Below are positions 36,550-45,287 of a DNA stretch of 64,000 nt, piece by piece. Every line of letters starts with the position of its first letter. Position 1 is the stretch's first letter. The notes beneath the pieces are model-generated. The model ran no database searches. It was given only the letters and a program-made list of their open reading frames with translations, and had not been told where the DNA came from. Both the position numbers and the translations under genes were made by a program. This DNA is from Rhizobium sp. 18055 (lineage in GTDB: Bacteria > Pseudomonadota > Alphaproteobacteria > Rhizobiales > Rhizobiaceae): the NCBI RefSeq assembly GCF_902706285.1, contig NZ_CACSKD010000007.1, positions 124,001 to 188,000 on the forward strand. The letters run 5' to 3'.

Positions 36550-37269
36550 TTAGCGGAGCATTTCATCGAAATCTGCAGACGACATGCGTCTTGGTTTCCC
36601 CAAGCTGCTGGTGGCGGCCGCGATTGAAGTTTGCGAGAGTATGGCCCAGTCGTCGCCATATCGCAGGACGGTGAAGCCAATCGCATACTGGCTTCCCTCG
36701 AACGAAAGCAGGGCAACCCGCTCGGTCATTTCATCGGCACCATTGTTACCGGCAAGCAAAGCCATATTGGCCTGATGCATTTTGCTGTTCATGATTCTGG
36801 GGTTGGGAATGCCGATTTTCAAAAGCGAAAGACCTTTGAGCCGATCGGCACGTAATGAATCGACGAAACCGTTAATGCCAGCTGCATCAACTCGAACGGT
36901 GCTGCTATTGACGAAATCAGTTGTGGTCATCAGGCCGTAGATCAGCAGCTGAACCTGCTCAGATATCTGGCTGGTAAACTTTGCTCTGTTGATGTCAACA
37001 AAGAGCGGGTCGGTGGGTGGCATGGGGTACGAAGCGCTGAGCATCTGAAGTCGGCTTGCAGCAGCGACGAAGTCGGACTGCGCACTCATTTTGTCCACAG
37101 TGGTGGTAGCAATGACGGCTTTGAAGTCTTGATGGGCGATGGCGTCGATATGGGCAGAAATCGCTTTCTCCGGTGTCGCACGATCGGCAGTGTTGCCTGA
37201 AGATGGCCAAAGGCCGATAACGGTGACGCTTACTGAAAAAATAATCGAAAATATCAATGATCGCTGCAT
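36550..37269 (-). CDS. Exported protein of unknown function, low GC (239 aa)
   Basis: No family recognised. A signal peptide is likely at residues 1-28 (a hydrophobic run with SIIFSVSVTVIGL, then SGNTADRA). The mature part contains PEKAISAHIDAIAHQDFKAV, reminiscent of the N-terminus of NTF2/DUF4878-like exported proteins, and ends in a strand with YGDDWAIL. The ATG has AGGGGG about 6 bp upstream. Base composition is visibly more AT-rich and codon use less biased than in neighbours, suggesting acquisition. It is flanked by its own terminator and a 200-bp gap upstream. Confidence 0.75.
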   Translation of the reverse strand: MQRSLIFSIIFSVSVTVIGLWPSSGNTADRATPEKAISAHIDAIAHQDFKAVIATTTVDKMSAQSDFVAAASRLQMLSASYPMPPTDPLFVDINRAKFTSQISEQVQLLIYGLMTTTDFVNSSTVRVDAAGINGFVDSLRADRLKGLSLLKIGIPNPRIMNSKMHQANMALLAGNNGADEMTERVALLSFEGSQYAIGFTVLRYGDDWAILSQTSIAAATSSLGKPRRMSSADFDEMLR

Positions 37270-37470
37270 AGGACCCCCTGTAAAATACTGCGCTTTAACG
37301 CGGGTTTATGGTGACGTCCAGTGGACGCGCGTGGAGGGGCATCAATGTCCGTAAGGGCCGAAACCGGCCCGAATGCCTGTGGTCAGCAAATTTAAACGCA
37401 AAGCGCAGCGCTTTCCCGACTTCGGCATGATCAGGAAACCAACTCGCCCGCGGTCGAAGTAGCCGCGCGC

Positions 37471-38157
37471 CTACTCCCCGCTCTCACCCACATCGCCAGC
37501 AACCACCACCGTCTGCGGCCAGCGCAGCAGGGCCGCCTCGCCCGCTTCGTTCAACGCATAGACACCCTTGCCCTGCCGCTCGAACCAGCCATAGACATTG
37601 TCGAGCATGATCCTGCCCGCCTGCGGCGCCACCGTCTTCATGTCGCGCGGCCGCACCAGCCCTTGGGCGAGCAGCGCCGCGCAGGCCAGCGCCTGTTGTC
37701 GGTAGGCCGTCATGATCGGCGCCCGTGAGCCGCCGCCGAGAACAGGATCGCCTTGGCGCCGTTTGTGTTCCTTCACCAGCCGCGTCCGGCGCTTGGGATT
37801 GGTGCGCGGCATCGGCGACACGGCACTGACGATGACGCTGACTTCGCCGCTATCGGCAACGCCGAGCATGCCGATGCCCATCCGCCGGCAGAGATCGCGA
37901 TAGCGCTTGTCAGACTCTCGTCCCCGCCCCTTGGCCGAAACGCGCGCCGCGATCCACACCTCGTCGCAGATCGCCGCCCGATCGACCGCCTGCAGGATAA
38001 GCTCGAGATTGAACGACAGCTTCAGTTCGCAGACCACCACCACGGGCGGATCGCCGTCACTGAGGCCCACGACATCGCAGCTGCCGATCTCACCCTTGAC
38101 GACAAAGCCCGCCGCCTCCAGAAAGGCTTTGACCGGCAGATAAAGCGACGTCTCCAT
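37471..38157 (-). CDS. DUF2161 family putative PD-(D/E)XK phosphodiesterase (228 aa)
   Basis: N-terminal ~110 residues fit DUF2161, a restriction-endonuclease-like fold. The candidate active site is GSCDVVGLSDG, then VVVVCELKLSF (D...E-x-K), with a downstream helix ELILQAVDRA. The C-terminal ~80 residues look like a winged-helix. The natural substrate is unknown. It lies 12 bp after the 82-aa gene on the same strand. Confidence 0.82.
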   Translation of the reverse strand: METSLYLPVKAFLEAAGFVVKGEIGSCDVVGLSDGDPPVVVVCELKLSFNLELILQAVDRAAICDEVWIAARVSAKGRGRESDKRYRDLCRRMGIGMLGVADSGEVSVIVSAVSPMPRTNPKRRTRLVKEHKRRQGDPVLGGGSRAPIMTAYRQQALACAALLAQGLVRPRDMKTVAPQAGRIMLDNVYGWFERQGKGVYALNEAGEAALLRWPQTVVVAGDVGESGE

Positions 38158-38169
38158 GAAAACGACGGC

Positions 38170-38418
38170 TCAGGTCGGATTGAGTTCGGCAATCTCGCCG
38201 AATTTCGCCAGCAGCCGCGGCGACGACATATCCCCGGTTTCCTCGTCCACCATCACGGCATAGGCGGCAACGCCGATAAAGCGCTCCGACATCGAGGTCG
38301 CGATCTTTTCCGCGCTGATCGGGTTCGATGCCTGGCGCATTTCGCCGGGAACCAGATTGCCGCGGTTCTTGCGGTAAGGGATCACGATAAACTTTTCACC
38401 ATTGGACACGAGCGGCAT
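38170..38418 (-). CDS. Hypothetical small protein (82 aa)
   Basis: Family not recognised. It has a basic N-terminus with KFIVIPYRKNRGNLVPGE, then a helix and the segment RFIGVAAYAVMVDEETGDM. It contains no Cys, signal peptide or TM. The Shine-Dalgarno is weak. Spacing of 12 bp to the DUF2161 gene suggests one operon. Confidence 0.62.
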   Translation of the reverse strand: MPLVSNGEKFIVIPYRKNRGNLVPGEMRQASNPISAEKIATSMSERFIGVAAYAVMVDEETGDMSSPRLLAKFGEIAELNPT

Positions 38419-38526
38419 TCCCGAATTGATCGTTCCTGAAACGTTCTGATTTGCACCAAGAAGTCAACCGAACTCTGCACCGCTCCGCCAGAAGCCACCA
38501 AGGCAGCCCATAATCGCACCGGAATC

Positions 38527-39204
38527 TTACGTCTCACCATGCAGACGCAGTGAAAGCGTCAGCATCGGCGGCAATGCCGTCCACCATCCGGTCGTCAACC
38601 CCGCCTGCCGTAGCGCCGCCGCCGTCCACGTATTGCAGCCGACCAGCGCGTTGAAATAGCCATCGGCCTCGAAGAACGCGTCATCCTCGCCATAGGATAT
38701 CCCGAGCGCTACCGGCTTGCCCGCCGCGCCTGAAAAGCTGCCCTCGACAAAGCCCATCAACCGCTCGCGGCCTTCGCTGCTGACGCTGATCGGCTTCACG
38801 GCCGGATGATCGAGCGGAATATCGCCGGCCAGCCCGACATGCATCACCGAACTGTCGAGCGTAAAGCTCTTCAGGACCGGCATCGGCTTCAGATCTGCCC
38901 ATGTCGGCGTCTCGGTGTAGAACGAGCGCCCGCCCCAGCCGATCACGATGTAGCGCACATTCGGATTGTCGATATCGAGCCCGGCATCGCGCAGGAATGC
39001 GAAGCGGGCAAGCGTCTCCGCATCGATAGGCAAAGCGAGGTCGGTGTGAATAGGGTTGCTGAGCACCAGAAACCGGTAGGCTGTCGTTCCGCTATCAGCA
39101 GCATCGGAGCGCCACAAAGGTCGCGGCACGACGATGCCGGCGATGACGATCGCAGCGACGAGCAGAATGGCCCCTGCGATAGCTTTGATCACTTTCAAGA
39201 CCAC
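38527..39204 (-). CDS. TIGR02117/DUF2459 family protein (225 aa)
   Basis: N-terminal TM anchor (about residues 7-27, AGAILLVAAIVIAGIVV), then an exported domain with the family blocks SNPIHTDLALP (about 50), YIVIGWGGRSFY (about 85), SSVMHVGL and the C-terminal GCNTWTAAALRQAGL. The conserved His, and Cys near the end, could form a catalytic site of an NlpC/P60-like circularly arranged fold, but this is not proven. Function unknown. Confidence 0.87.
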   Translation of the reverse strand: MVLKVIKAIAGAILLVAAIVIAGIVVPRPLWRSDAADSGTTAYRFLVLSNPIHTDLALPIDAETLARFAFLRDAGLDIDNPNVRYIVIGWGGRSFYTETPTWADLKPMPVLKSFTLDSSVMHVGLAGDIPLDHPAVKPISVSSEGRERLMGFVEGSFSGAAGKPVALGISYGEDDAFFEADGYFNALVGCNTWTAAALRQAGLTTGWWTALPPMLTLSLRLHGET

Positions 39205-39282
39205 GACGTTACGCGCTCCAATCCTCCGGCAAGGGGCTTTCGCTTCCCCTCAAGCGGCTCGTCGCGCAAAGCGCCCACGGAC

Positions 39283-39307
39283 CTCTTCTCCCCGGTGGGG
39301 AGAAGAG
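39283..39307. repeat. 11-bp perfect inverted repeat, REP-like intergenic element
   Basis: CTCTTCTCCCC / GGGGAGAAGAG with a 3-nt loop, between DUF2459 and trpE(G). This 'CTTCTCCCC-GGGGAGAAG' palindrome is a familiar dispersed intergenic motif in Rhizobium genomes. It may also help end the trpE(G) transcript, but it has no T tract. Confidence 0.7.
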
Positions 39308-39343
39308 AAACCTTTCAGCCAACCAGCCCCAGGCCAATCAGCC

Positions 39344-41533
39344 TCAGGCCGCCTTGGTGCTGGCCTTGCGGGCCAGATGTGCCACCACATTCTCGATCAT
39401 CCGCATGCCGGCATCGCCACCGAGCGTCATGATCGATTCCGGATGGAACTGCACCGCGGCGATCGGCTCCTTGGCATGTTCGATACCCATGATCGTGCCG
39501 TCATCGCTTTCCGCCGTGATGATGAACTCGCGCGGCAGCGTCGAAGGATCGGCAAAGATCGAGTGATAGCGGCCGACCGTTATCTCCTTGCCGAGACCTG
39601 AAAACACCAGGCCGGGCTCCAGCACGCGGATGCGCGACGGTTTGCCATGCATCGGCACCGCCAGTTGCCGGAGTTCGCCGCCATAGGCTTCCGCGAGCGC
39701 CTGCAGACCGAGGCAGACGCCGAAGATCGGCAGGTTGCGCGCCCGCGCCTTCTTGATCGTCGCCTTGCAATCGAAATCCTTCGGATTGCCAGGCCCCGGC
39801 GACAGCACGACCAGATCCGGATCGAGCCGATCGAAGATCTCCTCGGCCACTGGCGAGCGAACGGTCGAAACCGTCGCCCCCGTCTGGCGGAAATAATTGG
39901 CCAGCGTGTGCACGAAACTGTCTTCGTGATCGACCAGCAGGATCTTGACGCCCTTGCCGACGGCAGCGACGTCGCGGCTTGCCTTGCCGGAATTTCCGGC
40001 CTTGGCATCGCGAATGGCGGAAAGCATGGCAGACGCCTTCAGTTCGGTTTCGGCTTCTTCTTCATCGGGAATGCTGTCGTTGAGCAGCGTCGCCCCTGCC
40101 CTGACCTCGGCAATCCCGTCCTTGATCCGCACGGTGCGAAGCGTCAGTCCGGTGTTCATGTCGCCATTGAAGCCGACCATGCCGATCGCCCCGCCATACC
40201 ATGCGCGCGGGCTCTTCTCATGGCCCTCGATGAAGCGCATCGCCCACAGCTTCGGCGCACCGGTGACAGTGACCGCCCAGGCGTGGCTGAGGAACCCGTC
40301 GAACGCATCCATGTCGTCGCGAAGGCGGCCCTCGATATGATCGACCGTGTGGATGAGGCGCGAATACATCTCGATCTGTCGGCGACCGATGACCTTCACC
40401 GAGCCGGGCTCGCAGACGCGGCTCTTGTCGTTGCGGTCGACGTCGGAGCACATGGTCAGCTCCGACTCGTCCTTCTTCGAGTTCAGCAGCTTCAAGATCT
40501 GCTCGCTATCGGCAATCGGGTCTTCGCCACGCTTGATCGTGCCCGAGATCGGGCAGGTCTCGATCCGGCGACCGGAGACGCGCACGAACATCTCCGGCGA
40601 CGCGCCGACCAGATATTCCTGGTTGCCGAGGTTGATGAAGAACGAATAGGGCGACGGGTTGATCGCCTTCAGCCGCTTGGAAATATCCGACGGCTTGCTG
40701 TCGCAGCGCTCCATGAACTTCTGCCCGGGCACCACCTCGAACAGGTCGCCCTTGCGGAAGCTTTCCTTGGCCTTGGTCACCAGTTCGGCATATTCGCCGG
40801 GGCGGTGATCGCTCTTCGGCGGAATGGTGTCGGTGCGCTGGAACGGTTCGGCCGGAATATCCCCCGCCTTGCCTTCGGTGGTCATCCCGCCCTTCTCAAA
40901 ATCGTAGCGGTCGATCCAGGCCTTGGCCGAATAATTGTCGACCACAAGGATCTCGTCCGGGAGATAGAGCACCATGTCGCGCTGATCGGCGGGGCGCACC
41001 AGCTTCAGATTGATCGCATCGAACTGGAAGGCCAGATCGTAGCCGAAGGCACCGTAGAGCCCGAGGCTGGCATCGGCCTGCGAATAGAACAGATCGGTGA
41101 CGGCGCGCAACACCGTGAACACCGTCGGGATCTTCGAACGCTCCTCCTCGGTAAAGGCGCGCTCCGGCGTCTTCACGGTCAGATCGAGCCGCCGCGGTGT
41201 CGAAGCGCCGAGCACCAGATCGGAAATCGTCTTCAGGCGCTCGATGACGAAGCCGAGGATCACCTCGCCGCGCTCGTTATAGGCGTCGATCCAGACATCG
41301 CGGCCATTGCAGGAAATCCCGAGCGGCGGATCGACGACAGCGGTATCCCAGCGGGTGTAGCGGCCCGGATATTCGTAGTTCGACGAAAACACCGCGCCGC
41401 GGCGCTCGTCGAGCTTGTCGATGTAGGACGAGACCGCATCGCCATAGGGGATTGCCCGGCGCTGCCGGGTGACCGTGATGCCACCCTTGGTCTCGTATAT
41501 CTCAGCTCCGTCATCCCGCAGGATCGTTACCAT
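39344..41533 (-). CDS. trpE(G): Anthranilate synthase, fused TrpE-TrpG (729 aa)
   Basis: A single polypeptide joins the chorismate-binding component (about residues 1-510) and the glutamine amidotransferase (about 525-720), as in Rhizobiaceae. TrpE features include [14 protein letters not shown], the segment [32 protein letters not shown] and [15 protein letters not shown]. The GATase has the Cys nucleophile in [16 protein letters not shown] and the His/Glu in VQFHPES. It makes anthranilate from chorismate and glutamine for Trp. The ATG has GGAGTGGA upstream and lies about 40 bp past the attenuator. Confidence 0.97.
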   Translation of the reverse strand: MVTILRDDGAEIYETKGGITVTRQRRAIPYGDAVSSYIDKLDERRGAVFSSNYEYPGRYTRWDTAVVDPPLGISCNGRDVWIDAYNERGEVILGFVIERLKTISDLVLGASTPRRLDLTVKTPERAFTEEERSKIPTVFTVLRAVTDLFYSQADASLGLYGAFGYDLAFQFDAINLKLVRPADQRDMVLYLPDEILVVDNYSAKAWIDRYDFEKGGMTTEGKAGDIPAEPFQRTDTIPPKSDHRPGEYAELVTKAKESFRKGDLFEVVPGQKFMERCDSKPSDISKRLKAINPSPYSFFINLGNQEYLVGASPEMFVRVSGRRIETCPISGTIKRGEDPIADSEQILKLLNSKKDESELTMCSDVDRNDKSRVCEPGSVKVIGRRQIEMYSRLIHTVDHIEGRLRDDMDAFDGFLSHAWAVTVTGAPKLWAMRFIEGHEKSPRAWYGGAIGMVGFNGDMNTGLTLRTVRIKDGIAEVRAGATLLNDSIPDEEEAETELKASAMLSAIRDAKAGNSGKASRDVAAVGKGVKILLVDHEDSFVHTLANYFRQTGATVSTVRSPVAEEIFDRLDPDLVVLSPGPGNPKDFDCKATIKKARARNLPIFGVCLGLQALAEAYGGELRQLAVPMHGKPSRIRVLEPGLVFSGLGKEITVGRYHSIFADPSTLPREFIITAESDDGTIMGIEHAKEPIAAVQFHPESIMTLGGDAGMRMIENVVAHLARKASTKAA

Positions 41534-41574
41534 TGTTCCACTCCGTTATCGGGCCCGGATGACAGGCAGCCTTG

Positions 41575-41611
41575 AAAACAAAAAAAGCCGCCTGGTTTTC
41601 TCCGGGCGGCT
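41575..41611 (-). terminator. trp attenuator (intrinsic terminator)
   Basis: AGCCGCC / GGCGGCT stem on the minus strand with a 12-nt loop, followed by seven T. It lies between trpL and trpE(G) and can end transcription when Trp is plentiful. Confidence 0.92.
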
Positions 41612-41647
41612 CATCGTCGTCTTTAAACACGATTGGTCGAGGCCGCT

Positions 41648-41692
41648 TTAGCGAGCCCACCACCAGATTGCGATGTTCAAGGACATGTTCAT
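41648..41692 (-). CDS. trpL: trp leader peptide (14 aa)
   Basis: Encodes MNMSLNIAIWWWAR, with three Trp codons in a row and the same WWWAR end as the S. meliloti leader. No Shine-Dalgarno is present. The ATG falls 9 bp after the -10 box, so the mRNA probably begins at the start codon, as reported for S. meliloti. Ribosome stalling at the Trp codons would favour the antiterminator and expression of trpE(G). Confidence 0.92.
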   Translation of the reverse strand: MNMSLNIAIWWWAR

Positions 41693-41700
41693 GGGCGGAA

Positions 41701-41729
41701 TTGTTAGCGTGAGATGAGGATGAGCGCAA
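41701..41729 (-). promoter_or_regulatory. Predicted trpL-trpE(G) promoter
   Basis: TTGCGC (41724-41729), a 17-bp spacer and TAACAA (41701-41706), ending 8 bp before the trpL ATG. Position and spacing fit a leaderless transcript. Confidence 0.75.
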
Positions 41730-41747
41730 GAGGCTAATGCGGGAATG

Positions 41748-41774
41748 AAAAAGGGCGGCACCTGGCCGCCCTTT
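41748..41774 (-). terminator. Intrinsic terminator of the TonB receptor gene
   Basis: AAAGGGCGGC / GCCGCCCTTT, 10-bp perfect stem with a 5-nt loop and a T run on the minus strand, 14 bp past the receptor stop codon. It is immediately followed by the trp promoter. Confidence 0.9.
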
Positions 41775-41787
41775 CGCTGATTTTGGA

Positions 41788-44046
41788 TCAGAACCGCTGG
41801 TTCAGCGAGATCTTGAACGTGCGGCCTGGCTCGGAATAGTAGTCGCGCGTTGCTGCAGACACCGTTGTCGTCTTCAGATTCAATGCGTCGAAATAGGTTC
41901 GGTCAAACACATTGTAGACGCCAGCGTTGATGCGCAGACCCTTCATCTGTTCCGGCTCCCACCATGCCGTCAGATCAACGATGCCGTAGCCTGGGGCCTT
42001 GAAGGTTGCGGTCGATTTGTCCGACACGCCGGCAACGGCTGTAAACAGGGCATCGACGCCCCATTGTTCCGCAGCGTAGCCGAGACCAATTGTTCCCTTA
42101 AGCGGCGCGACGGAGTTGAGCTCCTTGTTCGTAATCAGGTTCATGCCGCGGGTATAGGCAAGGCCAGCGCGGACATTGAAGCCATTGGCGAACTGCTGGT
42201 GGGCACCAATCTCCACACCCGAGATCTGCGCACGAGCCACGTTCTGATAACCGCTGACATTGTTACCATAGTCGGCCGGGTCGTAACCGATGGCCATTGC
42301 TTCAGCGGTGGTAAGGGCACGCGTGTCGATGAAGTTGCGATAGCGATTGTAGAACAGGCTGACGGAGCCACCCAGGTCCTCATCGCCGAAGCGTGCACCG
42401 ACATCGAAACCGTTGCTGGTCTCGGGCTCAAGGTCAGGATTTCCGACCGTCAGGTAAGTGCCGACGCCGCCGTAGGTGAGGTACAACTCGTTTGTCGTGG
42501 GCGCACGGAACGCCATTGCCCATTGCGCAAAGAGAGTGACGTTATCGCTGAGTTCGTATTCCGCCAAGAGCTTGGGCGAGAGTGCGCTATCCTGAGATCC
42601 GCGCGGCATGGACGGCCCCAGCGGACTATCAGTGTAAGCGGGTGTATCCTGCGGATTACGATCATACCAATCGAAGCGAAGGCCCGGCGTCAGCGAAAAT
42701 CCGCTGTCGCCCAGCGTCATGCGGTCTTGGACGAAAATGCTCAAATCCTTGCTATCCACGTCGGGCATGTCCGACTGGTTGGTGTGGAGGTTGGAGCAAG
42801 CTGCATAGAGCCCGGTATAAGGTGCCGACGCCGGGCAGGAATCGACGCCCGCAGAATACTGGCCCGCTTGCGAGATGAACGCAGTCGCTCCGAGTGTGAG
42901 GACGTGATCGACCATTCCGGTTTTGAAGCCGCTGTCGATGTAGCCGTTGAAGCCGAAGCCGGATTCATCCATGCTGTTTTGGCGCAGGTACACGCCCGGC
43001 ACACTGGTATAGCGATAGGCATCGGTGCTGAGCATCCGCTCCTGCTTCTGCCAGTAGAACGTCGCCTGCGCGGCATCGATCAATCCGTCAGTGCTCGGAG
43101 CCTCATATTCGTAATCGAGAGAAACGCGGGTACGTTCGTTGAGCTCGCCGGAGGAATAGTTGCCGGGACGGTAGTTGCCCGTCGGCGTTTGACCCTGCAT
43201 CAGGTCGGTATCCTTGTCGAAGCGAAAGCGCTCTGCGGTAAATCCGAACGTGTGGCCGGAATCCGTTTCCTGGCGCAACTTGAACAGCATGTTGTACTGG
43301 TCGTAATCCGCAGGATTTGCCTTCGTGCGGGTCGCGCCGTAGGTGTCGACGGTGCCCTGGTTCTCGCGTTCATGGCCCTTCTTGTAGCTGCCAAGGAACA
43401 TGATCGAGGTGTTCTCGACACGCTTGGCCACGGCTGCGCCGTTGAACCAGCTGTTATCGGTACTGTCATAACCAGTTCCGACCTTGCCGCCCCAGTCCTT
43501 ACCTTCCCCGATCAGGTCAGCAGGCTCGAGCGTACGCAACAGAAGCGCACCACCCATCGCACCGCCGCCAATACGGCTGGAGTCGGCGCCTTTCACCACA
43601 TCAACCGTCGTCAGCGAGAAGAAGTCAAAGCTGTCCGTCCCACCACTCGTTCCACGCGCGCCGTCTCTAAAATAGGTCAGCGGGATACCATCGACCAGCG
43701 TTGCAACACGATTACCCTCAAGGCCGCGAATATTGACGCTGTTGGTCGAGCGGTTGAAATTCACACCCGGATCGATCGCTCGACCAAAATCTTCGATGCT
43801 CCGGACCTGTTTTGCTTCCAGCGTGGCCTCGCTGGTCTCCGTTGCAAGCGGCGTGTTTGCAACATCCCCGGCATTCATCACGCGCTTGCCCTTGACGACG
43901 ATTTTCTGCAGCGTCGTGCCGCCATCATCAGCTGCCGCCGCGGCAGTCGTTGTGGCTGGTGCACTCTGCGAATACGCCTGTGCAACAGGCCAGGCAATAA
44001 AAGCAGCGCTCACCAGAAGCGCCGAACGCCAATATCGGATAACCAT
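41788..44046 (-). CDS. TonB-dependent heme/hemoglobin receptor (752 aa)
   Basis: Outer-membrane receptor. Signal peptide at about residues 1-28 (ending AQAYSQS). The plug domain (about 55-175) includes VNIRGLEGNRVATLVDGIPL and DSSRIGGGAMGGALLL. The 22-strand barrel ends in a terminal Phe (KISLNQRF). The barrel carries FRAP (in AMAFRAPTTNELYL) and NPDLEPE motifs typical of hemoglobin/heme receptors, for import of heme across the outer membrane with TonB energy. I use the ATG 44046 (AGGGG 6 bp upstream) rather than the TTG at 44052. No hmuTUV or tonB genes are adjacent. Confidence 0.93.
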   Translation of the reverse strand: MVIRYWRSALLVSAAFIAWPVAQAYSQSAPATTTAAAAADDGGTTLQKIVVKGKRVMNAGDVANTPLATETSEATLEAKQVRSIEDFGRAIDPGVNFNRSTNSVNIRGLEGNRVATLVDGIPLTYFRDGARGTSGGTDSFDFFSLTTVDVVKGADSSRIGGGAMGGALLLRTLEPADLIGEGKDWGGKVGTGYDSTDNSWFNGAAVAKRVENTSIMFLGSYKKGHERENQGTVDTYGATRTKANPADYDQYNMLFKLRQETDSGHTFGFTAERFRFDKDTDLMQGQTPTGNYRPGNYSSGELNERTRVSLDYEYEAPSTDGLIDAAQATFYWQKQERMLSTDAYRYTSVPGVYLRQNSMDESGFGFNGYIDSGFKTGMVDHVLTLGATAFISQAGQYSAGVDSCPASAPYTGLYAACSNLHTNQSDMPDVDSKDLSIFVQDRMTLGDSGFSLTPGLRFDWYDRNPQDTPAYTDSPLGPSMPRGSQDSALSPKLLAEYELSDNVTLFAQWAMAFRAPTTNELYLTYGGVGTYLTVGNPDLEPETSNGFDVGARFGDEDLGGSVSLFYNRYRNFIDTRALTTAEAMAIGYDPADYGNNVSGYQNVARAQISGVEIGAHQQFANGFNVRAGLAYTRGMNLITNKELNSVAPLKGTIGLGYAAEQWGVDALFTAVAGVSDKSTATFKAPGYGIVDLTAWWEPEQMKGLRINAGVYNVFDRTYFDALNLKTTTVSAATRDYYSEPGRTFKISLNQRF

Positions 44047-44152
44047 AAACAACCCCTCATGTGAAAAATGTACCGGGCTGGCTGGTCTTCACGCATCTGC
44101 GTTTGGAGGGGCTGGCTAGGCGTCACGGCGAAAAATTCCGCCTTCTTCCTGC

Positions 44153-44181
44153 CGCATAAAAAACATGAGTGTGGTTGTCAA
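44153..44181 (-). promoter_or_regulatory. Predicted promoter of the TonB receptor gene
   Basis: TTGACA (44176-44181), a 17-bp spacer, then TATGCG (44153-44158) on the minus strand, about 107 bp upstream of the start codon. A perfect consensus -35 with a weaker -10. Confidence 0.6.
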
Positions 44182-44201
44182 TATATCTGCGCGAGATATC
44201 A

Positions 44202-44216
44202 TGATTTATTTAGTCA
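44202..44216. promoter_or_regulatory. Candidate IRO box (RirA operator)
   Basis: TGA-N9-TCA (TGA TTTATTTAG TCA), the pattern described for the rhizobial iron regulator RirA. It lies 20 bp upstream of the receptor's -35 box. A nearby ATATCT-N5-AGATAT inverted repeat (about 44182-44199) may be part of a larger operator. The six fixed bases alone are weak evidence. Confidence 0.4.
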
Positions 44217-44296
44217 TGTTTTGACGATGACGATCAACGTTGCGAAATTGCAACGAAATCTGCTCCCATACGTTGTCCTTCCGCTGGAATGAAACG

Positions 44297-45223
44297 ATGG
44301 ATGGATGCGTGCGGAAGATTTCTCAAGTCGCGACAGTGCTTGCCTGCCTGACCATACTGACCGGCGCAGCGTTGCCGGAAACCGGTCCGAAGCCGGAGGT
44401 GAAGCCCGCCGAGCAACAGGTAACCGACCCCGCAAACGTCGATGTCGCGCCGAAGCCGCAGCCCAAACCGGCGTCGGACACCGCCCCGGATGCAAAGGCT
44501 GAGCCGGCCGATGCACCCAAAGACAAGCCAGACACCGACCTGGACAAGGGCAAGGACAAGGACAAGGACAAGGAAACAGACACGGCCAAACCGCAGATGC
44601 AGGGACCGAACCTGCCCTCGAAGCAGACACTCGAGGCCCAGCACCTGACCATCGAGCCGGAAAGCGATGCCGATCACTCCGAATGCGTCAAGGAACTTCA
44701 AAGCCTCGGCGTTGTCTTCACCGATCTCTCCCGCATCAATGACGGCAATGGCTGCGGCATCGACAAGCCGATCAAGGTCACCGAGGCGCTTCCCGGTATC
44801 AAGCTGAAGCCGGATGCGGTTTTCCGTTGTCCGGTCGCGCTGGCGCTGGCCCGCTGGATGCAGGGCACCGTCATTCCGGCCGCCGCGATCGCAGCGAAGG
44901 ATCAGGGCAGGATCACCACCATCAACCAGGCCTCCTCCTATATCTGCCGGCTGCGCAACAGCGCCGAAACCGGCAAGATCTCCGAGCATGCCCGCGGCAA
45001 CGCGGTCGATATCGCCAGCTTCAGCTTCGAGAAGGGTGAGGACATATCGGTCAAGCCGAGGCGCGAGGATTCGACCTTGGTCGGCGCCTTCCAGCGCACC
45101 GTCAGCGCAGCCGGCTGCCTCTATTTCACCACCGTACTGGACCCCGAAAGCGACGCCGCCCACGAAACCCACTTCCACCTCGATGTCCTCGAACGCAAGG
45201 GCGGATACCGATATTGCCATTGA
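44297..45223 (+). CDS. Extensin family (DUF/Extensin-like C) protein (308 aa)
   Basis: A signal peptide or lipidless anchor occupies residues 1-25 (VATVLACLTILTGAALPE). A ~90-residue Pro/Lys/Asp linker follows, including a K-D repeat (LDKGKDKDKDKETD). The C-terminal ~185-residue extensin-like domain has ECVKELQSLGV, the segment NGCGIDKPI, RCPVALALARWMQ, SEHARGNAVDIASF (H and D) and ETHFHLDV. The last two blocks resemble the metal site of DD-peptidase-like LAS enzymes, so a cell-wall hydrolase role is possible. The ATG at 44297 is chosen for its signal peptide and upstream GGAA. Confidence 0.85.
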   Translation: MDGCVRKISQVATVLACLTILTGAALPETGPKPEVKPAEQQVTDPANVDVAPKPQPKPASDTAPDAKAEPADAPKDKPDTDLDKGKDKDKDKETDTAKPQMQGPNLPSKQTLEAQHLTIEPESDADHSECVKELQSLGVVFTDLSRINDGNGCGIDKPIKVTEALPGIKLKPDAVFRCPVALALARWMQGTVIPAAAIAAKDQGRITTINQASSYICRLRNSAETGKISEHARGNAVDIASFSFEKGEDISVKPRREDSTLVGAFQRTVSAAGCLYFTTVLDPESDAAHETHFHLDVLERKGGYRYCH

Positions 45224-45287
45224 TTTTCAGTGCGTTGTCACCAGTCGCGGAATCAGGTTCTGAACGCGCTGAATCAACTTCCGCCCC

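Larger units (their letters stand above)
41575..41692 (-). ncRNA. Attenuated trp leader RNA (rnTrpL-like)
   Basis: From the predicted start site at the trpL ATG to the attenuator T tract is about 118 nt. In Sinorhizobium meliloti the equivalent released RNA (rnTrpL/RcsR1) is known to act in trans as a small RNA. An alternative stem can form from GGCTCGC with GCGGCC around the trpL stop, as required for attenuation. Existence in this strain is inferred from the conserved arrangement. Confidence 0.75.

Noticed and set aside
41788..45223. Heme-uptake operon around the TonB receptor.
   Set aside because: Neighbours are an extensin-like gene and the trp leader; no permease, ATPase, heme-binding protein or tonB/exbBD gene is present.
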